DNA of 64,000 nt from Leguminivora glycinivorella (Eukaryota > Arthropoda > Insecta > Lepidoptera > Tortricidae). The DNA lies in NCBI RefSeq assembly GCF_023078275.1, contig NC_062996.1, positions 7,440,001 to 7,504,000 of the forward strand. The letters are read 5' to 3'. Below, one piece after another: positions 35,056 to 46,800 of the stretch. The number at the start of each line of letters is the position of its first letter. Position 1 is the stretch's first letter. The position numbers and the translations under genes are program-made. The notes beneath the pieces were generated by a model. That model saw only the letters and a program-made list of their open reading frames with translations, had not been told where the DNA came from and did not search any database.

Positions 35056-35110
35056 GGTGTTTGTCCGGGGGACACAGCAGGCAGCAGCGACACGCTAGCA
35101 TCACGTCCAT
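35056..35110 (-). pseudogene. truncated copy of ZAD exon 1
   Basis: An ATG at 35110 opens the first ~18 codons of exon 1 (to CPPDK), after which homology stops. No second ZAD half follows. Its 5' flank (35111-35400) is a third copy of the promoter region. Confidence 0.7.
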
Positions 35111-35576
35111 CGCGACCGCTACGCTTGTATGCGTATTGCATTCGCTAATTTCTACAAATAGCCGTGACTGCCGAACGGGAATTACGTATGTGAAATAAAA
35201 ACGTGAGTACCAAAAGCTAACACTAACAAAGAGCAAGTAGAGTTGTGGGTCTTTACGGTTGACATGTTTATTTAACAACATAACCTTGAAATACGTTACG
35301 TTTTTGACAGTTTTGATTTTGACATACGTTAAGAAGCTGTCACACGGCCGTACAGCACGGCGACTTCGAAACTTTTCACGTAAAAGAGAGCGAGAAAAAA
35401 AAAGGTATTTTTCTGTACGTCTGGTGGCGCCATTTTTTAATGTCACGATTTGGTTGATCGTCTATAATTTCTGCTCTTCTTTGCCAGGCTGTACTTATGT
35501 TTTTTCTAACATTATGTAAGTTGCAAATACCTCGAAGAAGCAATGTCTTTTATTTGTTGTGGAATGAAGTGAAATT

Positions 35577-35722
35577 ACTAGCTTTTGCCCGCGGCATCGC
35601 TCGCGTTAGAAAGAGACAAAAAGTAGCCTATGTCACTTTTCCACTTAAAAAGTTTGCCGTGAAGGTCTGACAAACAAACAGATACACACATTTTCCCCTT
35701 TATAATATTAGTATAGTATGGA
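35577..35722 (+). repeat. actagcttttgccc repeat, shorter copy
   Basis: Same ends as 4036-4214 with an internal deletion. Confidence 0.7.
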
Positions 35723-35769
35723 TATAACACATGTTTTACATATGGAAATATAGACTGTGAAACAGAGGG

Positions 35770-35909
35770 TAAGGTGCATTAGGGTAATTCCGAAAGTCGC
35801 CTAATTACGAAAATCGCATAAAAATCGCCATTTTTTCCATCATATCAACATTTCCCTTTCGGAATTATCCGAGCATTTCTATCATTCGGGATTACCCTTA
35901 TGCACCTTA
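35770..35909. mobile_element. MITE, ~140 bp
   Basis: Ends aaggtgcattagggtaatt and the inverted attacccttatgcacctt. No coding sequence. Confidence 0.65.
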
Positions 35910-36074
35910 TAGCAGGATAAGCTAAGAAAAATTGCCCCCAGCGGTTTTGGGTCGACACTATAAACAAATGATGCCTTTTGAAGAGGTAATACCCTGTACA
36001 AAGTTTCCTCCTCTGTTACCCCCTGGGGGTGAAAAATACCTTATTACCGAGAGTTTTAAACGGAGATACAAATA

Positions 36075-36210
36075 ATAATAAAATGCTTTAATTGCACACT
36101 ACAAAAATAAAACATAAACGAAAACGGTTACAAAGTGGTAGGTAACAACAGGCGGTCTTATCGCTAAAACAGCGGTCTCTTACAGACAACCTTCAGATAG
36201 TCGAGTGGCG
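36075..36210 (-). mobile_element. LINE 3' UTR fragment
   Basis: Reverse copy of the tail at 31190-31345 (ggcggtcttatcgctaaa). Confidence 0.65.
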
Positions 36211-37029
36211 ATCGGAGAGAAGTTAACGGGTGGTGCAAAAGAGAGAGACGGAAGAGAAAATTAAATCTAAATTGGTATAATATAATACATAAACTACAAA
36301 TATATATAAAAAAATTATAAACTACATTTATTAATATATACAAACCACAGACCAACCCCTATAGACATCCATTACAAGACGACTCGCGGTCGCCAGCCTT
36401 CCTAGTATTTGCACTGCAAGCGCGGGCGGTCGCCGTGCCCGATCAGTAGCGACCAAGTAACAGACCCGAAAGCAGCGCGTGTTTTTCGCAGTAAAAAATT
36501 GAAAAAGGGTATTTTGATGTCTTAAAGATGTCCACCTGTAGTGTGAAATGGTGTGGAAAGGTAACAAGAAGCTCAAATTTAAAAACAGACGTCATTACAT
36601 TCCACATAAAAGTCATTATTTATAATTTATTCAGAGCCGGCATAGGTCAACTTACATTGGCCACTAACGCGTCAGTAGAGGGATAGTCATACTTCTGTCC
36701 CTTTTCATCTGGCGCGACTGCCCGCCGTCCTTGAACGGCCAATCACAGCGCGCTTAACACATTCCCCGCCCGCTCCTCGCACCCCTGGCACTGGTGACTC
36801 GTATCGCGAACAAAATTTCCTAGAATGCTACTCTATAGGAGGTTCTCTGTGATACAAACAATATAAGCACAAATAACCCCAAAACTGTTTTATTTATTTT
36901 CTCAGAAACTACAAAAGTTACTAATTCCCAATTTTGTACAAACATTAATGGCACTAAAAGCTATGTGTAAAAAAATATGACTTTTCTAACTATAAAAATT
37001 CTTTAAAAAAAAATTGAACAAATTTTTTA
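36211..37029. other. no gene seen
   Basis: Mixed AT-rich DNA with a GC-richer piece at 36370-36480. No domain or splice support. Confidence 0.35.
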
Positions 37030-37628
37030 ATCACAATACAATACAATACAATACAAATACTCTTTATTGCACACCTCAATACACGAAACAACATAGCAAG
37101 TATAAACAACAACTTAAGAGGTAAAACAAGAGGCGGTCTTATCGCTAAAGAGCGATCTCTTCCAGACAACCTAGGTAGTGGAGAATAATAAATTTAACCT
37201 TATAAGTAGGTGTACTAAATGTAGACTTAGAGGAAATCTAGCACAAACTATACTACGCAAAACAATATACTACACACATAAAAATAAAATACAATACATA
37301 AACATACAAATACATATATATATATATAACAAATTACATGCCAGCTATAGGGGACATAAGTCTATCAAGGTATCATTGATCAATGATCAGATAAAAAGTG
37401 AAGCTTTAGAAGTATCTTAAAAGAAGTAGGAGATTGAGCGCGTCTAATATTTAGGGGTAGGGAATTCCAAAGCCGCACAGCTTGAAATGTAAAGGAGTTG
37501 TTATAGAATTTAGACGAGGACGACGGAACGGACCACCGGACGGACGGAATCACCTGTATAACAAGTTCGGGTCTTGGTACAAACACCATATTTTTTTGAA
37601 ATATGAACCAATTTATATTGTACATCAT
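37030..37628 (-). mobile_element. LINE 3' end with ORF2 C-terminus and tail
   Basis: The minus-strand frame 37380-37628 ends FQAVRLWNSLPLNIRRAQ and an FK motif, the C-terminus of a Jockey/CR1-like LINE. It is followed by a 3' UTR (37180-37030) ending in a TTGTA repeat. It links the orphan tails elsewhere in the window to a coding region. Confidence 0.75.
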
Positions 37629-37942
37629 ACAAAAGTTTCATCGACCTAGTCCAGAAGGAACATTACGAAAATTATATGAATTGGGGCCCAGCGCGAACAA
37701 GTTGTTCACAGAAATCGCGAAGCGTCTGGTTGAGGTAACTGGTGACCGAAGAGCTGGCGACTTCCTCGCACAACGTATCAGCATTGCGATACAACGAGGA
37801 AATGTCGCCAGTATCCTTGGTACAATGCCTCAAGGGCCTATTTTAGACATTAGCTAGCTTTTAAGTTTAGTCTTAGTTTCTTATATAATTATGTAAATAT
37901 GTTCATGTAAATAAAGATTTAGAAGATAAAAAAAAAAAATAT
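37629..37942 (+). mobile_element. LINE C-terminus with 3' UTR and poly(A)
   Basis: The plus frame to 37857 contains TGDRRAGDFLAQRISIAIQR, a segment I associate with the end of some lepidopteran LINE ORFs. It is followed by about 70 bp, an aataaa signal and a poly(A) run at 37928. Confidence 0.65.
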
Positions 37943-38019
37943 GAATTGGCTCTTTGATGCCTACTATTCTCTTTGCACTAAATTCAAATTTTCTATGGGA
38001 ATGAAAGGCTTCGACGTTA

Positions 38020-39560
38020 CATATTCATTAAATTTATAAGTATTATGGCTCGTTGATGACTGCGCCAACGTCAAGGTTTAGCAAAGACTTGGCAAAGACA
38101 TATAAACTCCGTATAGACAGATAAAGTCTAAGAAAAAAACGTACCTCAGTACCATACAGAAAAAGGTATGGTGGCCTAGATGGCATTACACCTTTGGGGT
38201 ACGCTCAGCTAGATGGCGCTAATATTCATATTTGATTTTTAAAACATATCAAGCTAAGAATATGGGCCAAATTGTCAAAACTGAGGCTCAAAAGTTTTAA
38301 GTCTGTGTCAAGAGATGGCAGTCTATATAAACTGTGATTACACATTTTACTTCGACAGTAACTCTCTATAATACTCGATCCTCTTTGAGGTTTAGTTAGG
38401 AAGACAATTGTCCACTGAGCCCTTCATTTTTCAAATATGCCGCCTTTTTATAGTGCCGAGATTAGGTTGACCGTCTATGAATGAAATGGATCAATAATAA
38501 AAAGAAATTAAATGTTAAGAAATATTTATTTATCCTAGACACATTCTCACAATGACGAAGTCATTACATGAAAGGTAATAGGTACAACAGCTCTGCAACA
38601 CCTATTTTATTATCGTTGGACATGGTATTTTATTTTTTACCTACAGGCTCGGAAACTTTTATGTTTTAGAACTAGTGGGTAAAAACGCATGGCATCCATC
38701 CACTACCTCGAAGATACATAGAACAGACCAAAATGTGTACCTCTTATTTGAAACTAATACACTTATTCTTGATTTATTTAAACTTGTCTGTTGTATGTAC
38801 CTTACAACTTGTTGATACATTGTTATCGACATATACCCTTCACTATTTTCATTTTGCTGTTCCTGGTAACACTTTACATATCAGTCATTTGTCAATTTAG
38901 TCCATATGATTATAGATTTTACTTTAGTCAAATTAGCTGCTTTTTATGAACTGTCAAAACGAATTGCTAATATGGAATTATTGTAAAATACTGAGGAGTG
39001 ACGTCACGATCAATTCATTTTTATATCTTTCCCTTTGACTCTTTCAATAGAAATAATGTTTAAAAATAACTACTGTCCATACTTTTCTTCTTATTATGTT
39101 GTGCTTTATTTTGTGCAATGCATATTTTATTTTATTTTATGTATAATAGCCTATTACATCGTATATCGTAAATTCTCAATAATAATGCTCAGGAAGGATA
39201 AGCAAATGGCCTGTGTTAAGGAACCTCTTTTTTATACCACGTCGGTGGCAAACAGGTATACGGCCCGTCTGAGGGAAAGCGGTCACCGTAACCTATGGAC
39301 GCCTGCAACGGCTGCAACTCAAACTGTGTCACATGCGCGTTGCGGACCCATTAAAAAACTTGTACAATCCTTTTTTACCTGTATCTGATAGTGGGTGATG
39401 TCGGCAACCGGTGCTTTAAACACATTCAACTTTAGGACGTTCTGTTCAATTCAGAAGAATCATATTTACGATTGGAGTTCACCATCAGTCATCTGTTTCG
39501 TTTCAAATATCGAACGTTTTGAAAGTGAACTGATTTTACTTGTCCTTTTCTATCACACCG
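38020..39560 (-). pseudogene. decayed remnants of an array unit (introns without exons)
   Basis: 38030-38480 resembles intron sequence near 24180, 41450, 44140 and 62190 (cgtcaaggtt, gagcccttcatttttcaaat). 39190-39560 resembles the A-B intron of unit 2 at 47845-48060, with a repeat (39230-39350) inserted. No ZAD, micro-exon or finger remains. Confidence 0.5.
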
Positions 39561-39633
39561 ATACGTTGGAAAGGGACAAACGAAATTTATCGGCTTGATA
39601 ACTTTAGTGTACGTTTATGAGTAAGGGGGTTAG

Positions 39634-39718
39634 TCATTAAAACACTCGTGTTACCTTATTCTCGCCTTTGGCTTGTTTCATAAAACAACAATCGTGTTTT
39701 CATGCCTCTCAGTATGCA
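39634..39718. repeat. hairpin block cattaaaacactcgtg, copy 2
   Basis: Same block as 22178-22275, just 3' of the damaged finger exon. Confidence 0.6.
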
Positions 39719-39848
39719 CCAGTCACATAAATAACTATAAACTGGCTCGTGTACAGTAAAAGAATTAACACACGGAAGCGGCGTGAGCTGCGCACAGGAG
39801 GCGCTTCTTTATTGAAGGAACGTGAAATGTCAATGCCAGGTCCGTGAT

Positions 39849-41347
39849 TTAAGTCCTTGCTGCGTTGTCAGGGTTCATCCCAATGTGAGTCTTCTGGTGA
39901 CGTCGCATAGATGATTTCTTAGTGCATTTGTAATCACAGTGGCTACATGCGTAAGGTTTTTCTCCGGTGTGTATTTTTTGGTGTCTTTTTAAATGTTCTT
40001 TCCTACTGAATTTATAAGCACATTGACTACATGCGTAAGGCTTTTCTCCGGTGTGTATTCTTTGGTGTCTTCGTAAGAGTGATTTCGTACTGCATTTATA
40101 AGCACAGTGACTACATCCGTAAGGCTGTTCTCCGGTGTGTATTCTTTGGTGCTTTTGTAAGTCAGATTTCGAATTACATTTATAAACACAGTAACTACAT
40201 AGAAAAGGTTTCTCGCCAGTATGCGTCATTACGTGAGTTTTTAGGCTTGACCTTTGACTGCACCGGTAGTCACAGTGACTACATGCGTAAGGCTTTTCTC
40301 CGGTGTGTATTCTTTCGTGTCTTTGTAAGTTTGCTTTCCAAATGCATTTATAAGCACAGTGACTACATGCGTAACGCTGTTCTCCGGTGTGCACTCTCAT
40401 GACGTGACTTTGTAAGTGTGATCTTTGAATGCATTTAAAAGCACAGTGGCTACATTGAAAATATTGTTTGCCAGTGTGTGTCATTACACGTGTTTTTACG
40501 TTTGACCTATGACTGCAACAGAAGTCACAGTGACTACATTTGTAATGCTTTTCCCCGGTGTGTATTCTTCGTTGACATTGTAAGTCTGATTTCGAACTGC
40601 ATTTATGAGCACAGCGACTACATGCGTAAGGCTTTTCTCCGGTGTGTATTATTTGGTGTCTTTGTAAATTCAATTTCGTACTGCATTTATAAGCACAGTG
40701 ACTACATGCGTACGGCTTTTCTCCGGTGTGTATTCTTTGGTGTCTTTGTAAGTTTATTCTGTGAATGCATTTGTAAGCACAGTGACTACATTGGAAAGGC
40801 TTTTCGCCAGTATGTGTCATTACATGTGTTCTTAGGTTTGACCTTTTACTAGACGTGTAATCGCAAGTATTACATTTATAAGGCTCTACTCTGGTATTTA
40901 ATTTCATGTGTGTTGTTTTGGGTGTCTGTTTATCTACGGAGAGTATCGCTTCATGTTTGTGTAAATCACTTTTAATCAGATTTTAGGAACTGAAATGACT
41001 TTTTAAGTGAACCACTAAACATCTTTTGGAAATTGTTGAATAATCACAATGAGCGCACATGAAATTTGTGACACCATGTTCGATTTTTTCATGCTCTGAA
41101 TTAAGTGTTTCAGTTTGGAATGTAGAACTACAAAAATCACAAGAAAATTGTTTTTGCGTTGACGGCAAGTGTGTGTCTTGAATGTGTTTATTTAAGATAG
41201 TTTCGTTTCTAAAACGTTCGCCACAGTGTTCACAGGCGATTGGTTTGGCCCCGCTGTGAGCAGTGTCGCCGCAGAGGCGCTCGAGCACCACGGAACAGGT
41301 CATCGCGAGCTGCTCCCTGGCGCGGGCGGCGCTGCTGTCCGAACACA
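39849..41347 (-). pseudogene. array finger exon with in-frame stop (15 fingers)
   Basis: Acceptor atatattgcag at 41348 and the same phase-1 start as the other finger exons. After finger 3 a TAA (40983-40985) stops the frame; beyond it the frame is unbroken to 39849 and encodes 12 more fingers. Two of these have lost their first zinc-binding His (LQCQRRIH and VKTRVMTH). Only one micro-exon C (41893-41946) lies upstream before the 3' flank of unit 2, so it has no ZAD of its own. It could be a decayed unit, or an alternative last exon for the ZAD at 50 kb encoding a short three-finger protein. Confidence 0.8.
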
Positions 41348-41892
41348 CTGCAATATATAATTTAGCAGTTAGGTTACCAATCATAGAAGTAAATGAAAAA
41401 AAAAATCATTGATAGCCCATATACCTTATCCCCAATAGTTTTTTAAGTATTATGTCTCGTCGAACTTCAAGGTTCAGGAAGACACGCGCTTTATGAAGAT
41501 TATTGGCCGGTGAGCCCTACATTTTTCAAATTTGGCGCCTATTTGTAGTGAAAAGATTAGCTTGACCATTTTGCTTGAGATTCATTTATAGGGAAGTAAA
41601 ATTCCATTGATAAAAATCGAACATTTCAAAATTGAGTTTCTATTTGTATGAGAGCCGTTTCGCAGCACAGCTTTCGGTGTAGGTAAGTATTGGATCGCCG
41701 ATGGGCAAACCTTCCGACCGCTACAGTTTGTAACTTTTTGACAAGCAAAAACGTCTGCAATCGATGCCACTAGGTTTCGAATAATTTTCAATGTGGAAAA
41801 GGTCTGCCTTGGGTGAGCGCTGAGCCATATTGGTCAATGGGGACTGTAGCGACATCTTAAAGTTTGTGTTTCCCATTCGGGTTGGTACTCAC

Positions 41893-41946
41893 GCGACATC
41901 TCATTGTCTTCGGCCGCCGGCTTCGACTTGACTGTGAACTCTTCAT
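41893..41946 (-). CDS. orphan micro-exon C (54 nt)
   Basis: Splice sites and phase 1-1 are kept (EEFTVKSKPAAEDNEMS). It belongs with the damaged finger exon downstream. No A, B or ZAD exon lies between it and the unit 2 finger exon. Confidence 0.7.
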
Positions 41947-42059
41947 CTGAAACAAACATACTGTTCGTGGGATCGTGTCGACCTCGCTCCGGACTGTGCC
42001 TTGTGCTACAGATCTCCTTTAGTGTTCAAACTTTAAATTTTCAAGCAAAGCAGATGAAA

Positions 42060-42392
42060 TAAAGAATATATCATATTTTTATTATATAAAAAAATGACAA
42101 GTTGTACGAAGCCATTTTGTTTTTATAAGAAAGGACCAATTACATCCATGCGTCCCAGCTAGAGTTGTGTATTAGTTCATTTCACGAAATATCAACACAT
42201 AGTTAATATATTAAAAATAATTCATGTGCATAATATGTCACATGTAAAAATCTTGGCGATTAAATATAAAATATTTTTTACATGTACATAGTTATTATAA
42301 TAAGTCATTAAATCACTCATTTTATTTTATTATGAAACCTGCCTTTGGCTTGTCATAAAACAACACTAGTGTTTTAATGCCTCTCATTATGC
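42060..42392 (-). repeat. array 3'-flank block, copy 2, with hairpin
   Basis: Paralog of 20690-21010 and 63580-64000, followed by the hairpin block at 42304-42392. It marks the 3' end of unit 2. Confidence 0.65.
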
Positions 42393-42583
42393 GTCACTCA
42401 GATAAATAACTATAAACTGACTCGTGTACAGTTAACACACGGGAGCGCGCGTGAGCTGCGTGACAGACCCTTCCTTATTGAAGGAAAGTGAAATGTCAAA
42501 GTTTCCGATTTAGGTCATTGCTGCGTTGTCGGGGTTCATCCCAGTGAGTCACCTGGTGACGTCGCTGAGATGGCTCACAGTGA

Positions 42584-43899
42584 CTACATGCGTAAGGCTT
42601 TTCTCCGGTGTATTTTTTGGTGTCGCTGTAAGTTCGATTTTATACTGCACTTATAAGCACAAAGACTACATGCATAAGGCTGTTCTCCGGTGTGTACTCT
42701 CATGTGGCTTTGTAACTGTGATCTTTGAATGCATTTATAAGAACAGTGGCTACATTTTAAAGGCTTATCGCCAGTATGTGTCATTATATGTGTCCTTAGG
42801 TGCTGCCTTTGACTGCACCGGTACTCACAGTGACTACATGCGTAAGGCTTTTCTCCGGTGTGTATTCTTTGGTGACTTTGTAAGTTTGATTTGGTACTGC
42901 ATTTATAAGCACAGTGACTACAGTGAAAAGGCTTCTCTCCAGTATGTGTCATTACATGCCTCCTTAGGTATGACCTATTACTGCACCGGTACTCGCAGTG
43001 CCTACATGCGTAAGGCTTTTCTCCGGAGTGTATTCTTTGGTGTATTTGTAAGTGTGATTTCGTACCGCATTTATAAGCACAGTGACTACATGCGTAAGGC
43101 TTTTCTTCAGTATGTATACTTTGGTGATTTTGTAAGTCTGAATTCGTTCTGCATTTATAAGCACAGTGGCTACACAGAAAAGGCTTCTTGCCCGTATGTG
43201 TCATTACATGTTTTTTTAGGTTTGCCCTTTGACTGCACCGGTACTCACAGTGACTACACGCGTACGGCTTTTCCCCGGTGTGTATTCTTTGGTGACTTTG
43301 TAAGGTTGATTGCTGACTGCATTTGTAATCGCAGTGGCTACATGCAAAAGGCTTTTCGCCAGTATGAGTCCTTTCGTGTAGTATCAGGTTTGACCTTTTT
43401 CTGCACTTGTGGTCGCAATAACTACACTTATAAGGCTCTACTCTGGCATTTAATCTTATGTGTCTTGTAGTGTGTGCCTTCTTGTCTCCGGAGTTTATCG
43501 CTTGATGTTTTTGTAAATCACTTATAATGAGACTTTTGAAACTGACGTGACTTTTTAAATGAGCTCGCAAGCATCTCTTGGACATTGTTGAATAATCACA
43601 ATGAGCGCACATGAAATTAGTGGCACCATGTTCGATTTTTTTATGCTCTAAAATAAGTAACTCAGTTTGAAATGTAGAACTACATAAATCACAAGCAAAT
43701 TGTTTTTGCGCTGACGGCAAGTCTGTGTCTTGAATGTGTTTATTTAAGATAGTTTCGTTTCTAAAACGTTCGCCACAGTGTTCGCAGGCGATTGGCTTGG
43801 CCCCGCTGTGAGCAGTCGCGTCGCCGCGGAGGCGCTCGAGCACCACGGAGCAAGTCATCGCGAGCTGCTCCCTGGCGCGGGCGCTGCCGTCCGAACACA
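42584..43899 (-). CDS. unit 2 terminal exon: 13 fingers then frameshift
   Basis: Acceptor tatgttgcag at 43900. The reading frame ends KALRM-stop at 42584, out of register with unit 1, because ccggtgtgtatt became ccggtgtatt. The ancestral stop remains at 42510-42512 in another frame. Linkers TGKKP, TEEKP, SGEKP and TGDKP show drift. Confidence 0.85.
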
Positions 43900-46800
43900 C
43901 TGCAACATATAGTTTAGCAGTTACCCATCATAGACGTTAAATTAAAAATAAATTATACCCATACATATTTACCAAACCATCTGCAAACAGGTTAGAAATT
44001 ATTCACTGAGTGAAATTCACTTATAACGCGGCGGTCAAGCAAATCTAGCCACTAAAAAAGGCGCTTAATTAAAGTTTTCTATGTACGAGAAACCGTCGCC
44101 CCTACATTTTCAACAGTTAGTTTTTTAATGTTCTGGCTCGTCGATGACTCCACCGACGTCGAGGTTATGAAAGGCACCCGGTTTATGAAGATACTTATTT
44201 GGCCGGTGAGTCCTACAATTTACAAATCTGCCACCTTTTTTTAGTCAGAAGATTTACTTGACCGTCGTTACACTTATTTCGGGATATATTAGTCAAAAAA
44301 AAAATCGATAAAAATCAAACAATTTTAAAATTGATTTTCTATTTGTATGAGAGCCGTATTTTAGCCCACCGTGCGCTGCCGGTGTAGGCACAGTATAATA
44401 AAGAGTACTATCGTACAGTGTGGCCACTCCCGCTCCCCGCTGAAAGTGCCGCCCATCCCCTCTCGGTTACCTCACAGTTACCGCCTGTCAAAAATGCTAA
44501 CAGTCGACCTGTCATATTTCACTCATACAAGCATGGTACGCATTCACCTACATGAGCTTAGACTGTGTGCTAAGAACTCTTTCATATATTTGATCGCCAG
44601 TGTCCGAGGTGTGGTGTAGGTAAGTATTGGATCGAAGATGGGCAAGCCTTCCCAACGATACAGTTTGTAACTTCTTGACAAGCAAAAACGTCTGCAATCG
44701 ATGCCACTAGGCTTAGAATAAATTTAAAACTGCCTTGGGTGAGCGCTGCGGCATATTGGTCAATGGGACCTGTAGCGACATCTAACAGTTCGTGTTTCCC
44801 ATTCGGGTTGGTACTCACGCGACATCTCATCGCCCTCGGCCGCCGGCTCCGGCTTGGCAGAGAACTCTTCATCTGAAACAAACATACATTCTATGATGTT
44901 GATTAATAGAATATTATGAATAAATTACTGTATACTTGTAATCATCAAACAATCAGTTTTGATATCACATGTTTGACCGCAGCGACGACCACGGTTCAAC
45001 TCGATTTGTTTTTGCATGTCCGGATGTTCTCATCTACAGGTCGCAAGTCTCCATCGACATTTTGCTACCAAATTGTATGGTTATTGACTCCAAATGTTTT
45101 TGTTCACTCCAGTGTTAGGCAAAAACGTATAAGGCGTTTAGGACCATCGTGACTTTAAAAACTAAGCACCTTTGCGTTTTCTAAGCGAGTAGCGTAATAG
45201 GTCTTTAGCTCCCAGAGCCACTAGTTTACTTTTTGTCATAGTCTGTTTGATCAGTCTCAATGTCACCTAATTTGAACAGATGTTGACTACTAACTTCTAA
45301 ACCTATAGTTAAACTGACTACTCACGCAATATCTCCTCAGGTGTGTCTTCATCCAGCATCTCCGGCTTGACCGCGGGCTCTTCACCTGAACCAAACAACT
45401 TTATAAGCCGCAGGCTAGTACAGTATAGCCACGAGCCAAGGAAGGAGGGTTATGAACTAACTCACAAGATGTGGTCTGTGATTTATTGAAGTTTATACAT
45501 AAATAAATATTATAGGACATTCTTGCACAGATTGACCAAGTCTCACGGTAAGCTCAAGAAGGCTTGTGTATTGGGTGGTACTCAGATAGCAATTAATATA
45601 ATACATCTTAATAACGATTAGTACCGGACCGAAGGAGTTTTTTTTTAATATGTGACATATTTTTTTCATACACAATAATTCAGCACGTAATGTATTACGT
45701 TCACATCAATTAGCGTACCAACCTAAACGTCATTACGGCATAACGTTTATGTCATGTCAAATTAAGTTGGACGGCGTACACTGCTGCTTGATCAGATTTA
45801 AGAAACTTAGTCTTAATTAATAACACTTTTTAACATAATGATTATCCTACACGATTCGCATGATCAGATACTATAACTGGATACATTATTCGCCCGTATG
45901 AAATCCACACGCTGTATACAAATACTTATAACACATAGAAAACATCCATGACTCCGGAACAAATACGGGATGGATACCGAGATGTTGCTCCATTTTTGAG
46001 CTCATGAAAAGTTAAATAATAATAATGACTATGACTAGTACACTCACCTGGCTCGGACCCACAAGACTCATCTGTGTCCTGCATTTCTGCGTGTTCATAT
46101 TCTACTGCAGATTCTTCATCTAGAGCAAACAAACAAAACAAATCACTTACTACAAACACAAAACATGTCACTATTAGAGATGCAATGTATACTTTGGTCG
46201 GAGTCATCAAGTTAAGATACTTTCCTATACTTATAACTTATTTGGTTTTGGTGTGCGTGTGGATTGAGTGAGCACCTTCCAAAAATAAAAAAAAATATGC
46301 TGATCATTTAGTAAAAGTTCTAAAACAATTGTAAAACGAATCTCTGAATTTGTAAAAAGATAAATCAAAAGATACAGTCATTAACATGTGCTCACTCAGT
46401 TCTCACAAACCATCAATGAAAACAGTGAATGTATTCATTAAACATATAATATTTATATACTAACATTTAGTAAAAAATATGCCAACCTACCTCTATAAAT
46501 TTTTGATTACCTAGTGACGTATTTCATTTTTTACAAATAGTTTCTTATGCTCACTCAATCCTCACACTTTTGAAAAGCCGAATTTTGATGAAAAACTTAA
46601 AAGATTTAGACCGCTATTATATGTGTATAGTTTAGTAAAAGTGAAATGGGAATTTGTAAAATACAAAACGAACAACTAACGTATGTTTTTTTATAATAAA
46701 TTTTTGTAAGTGCTCACTCAGTCCACACGTTTTGAGAAAGTTAAAAATGTAAATATCTTAAGATTTATAGCACCACAGACACTCGAAAGCACTTCAACAT

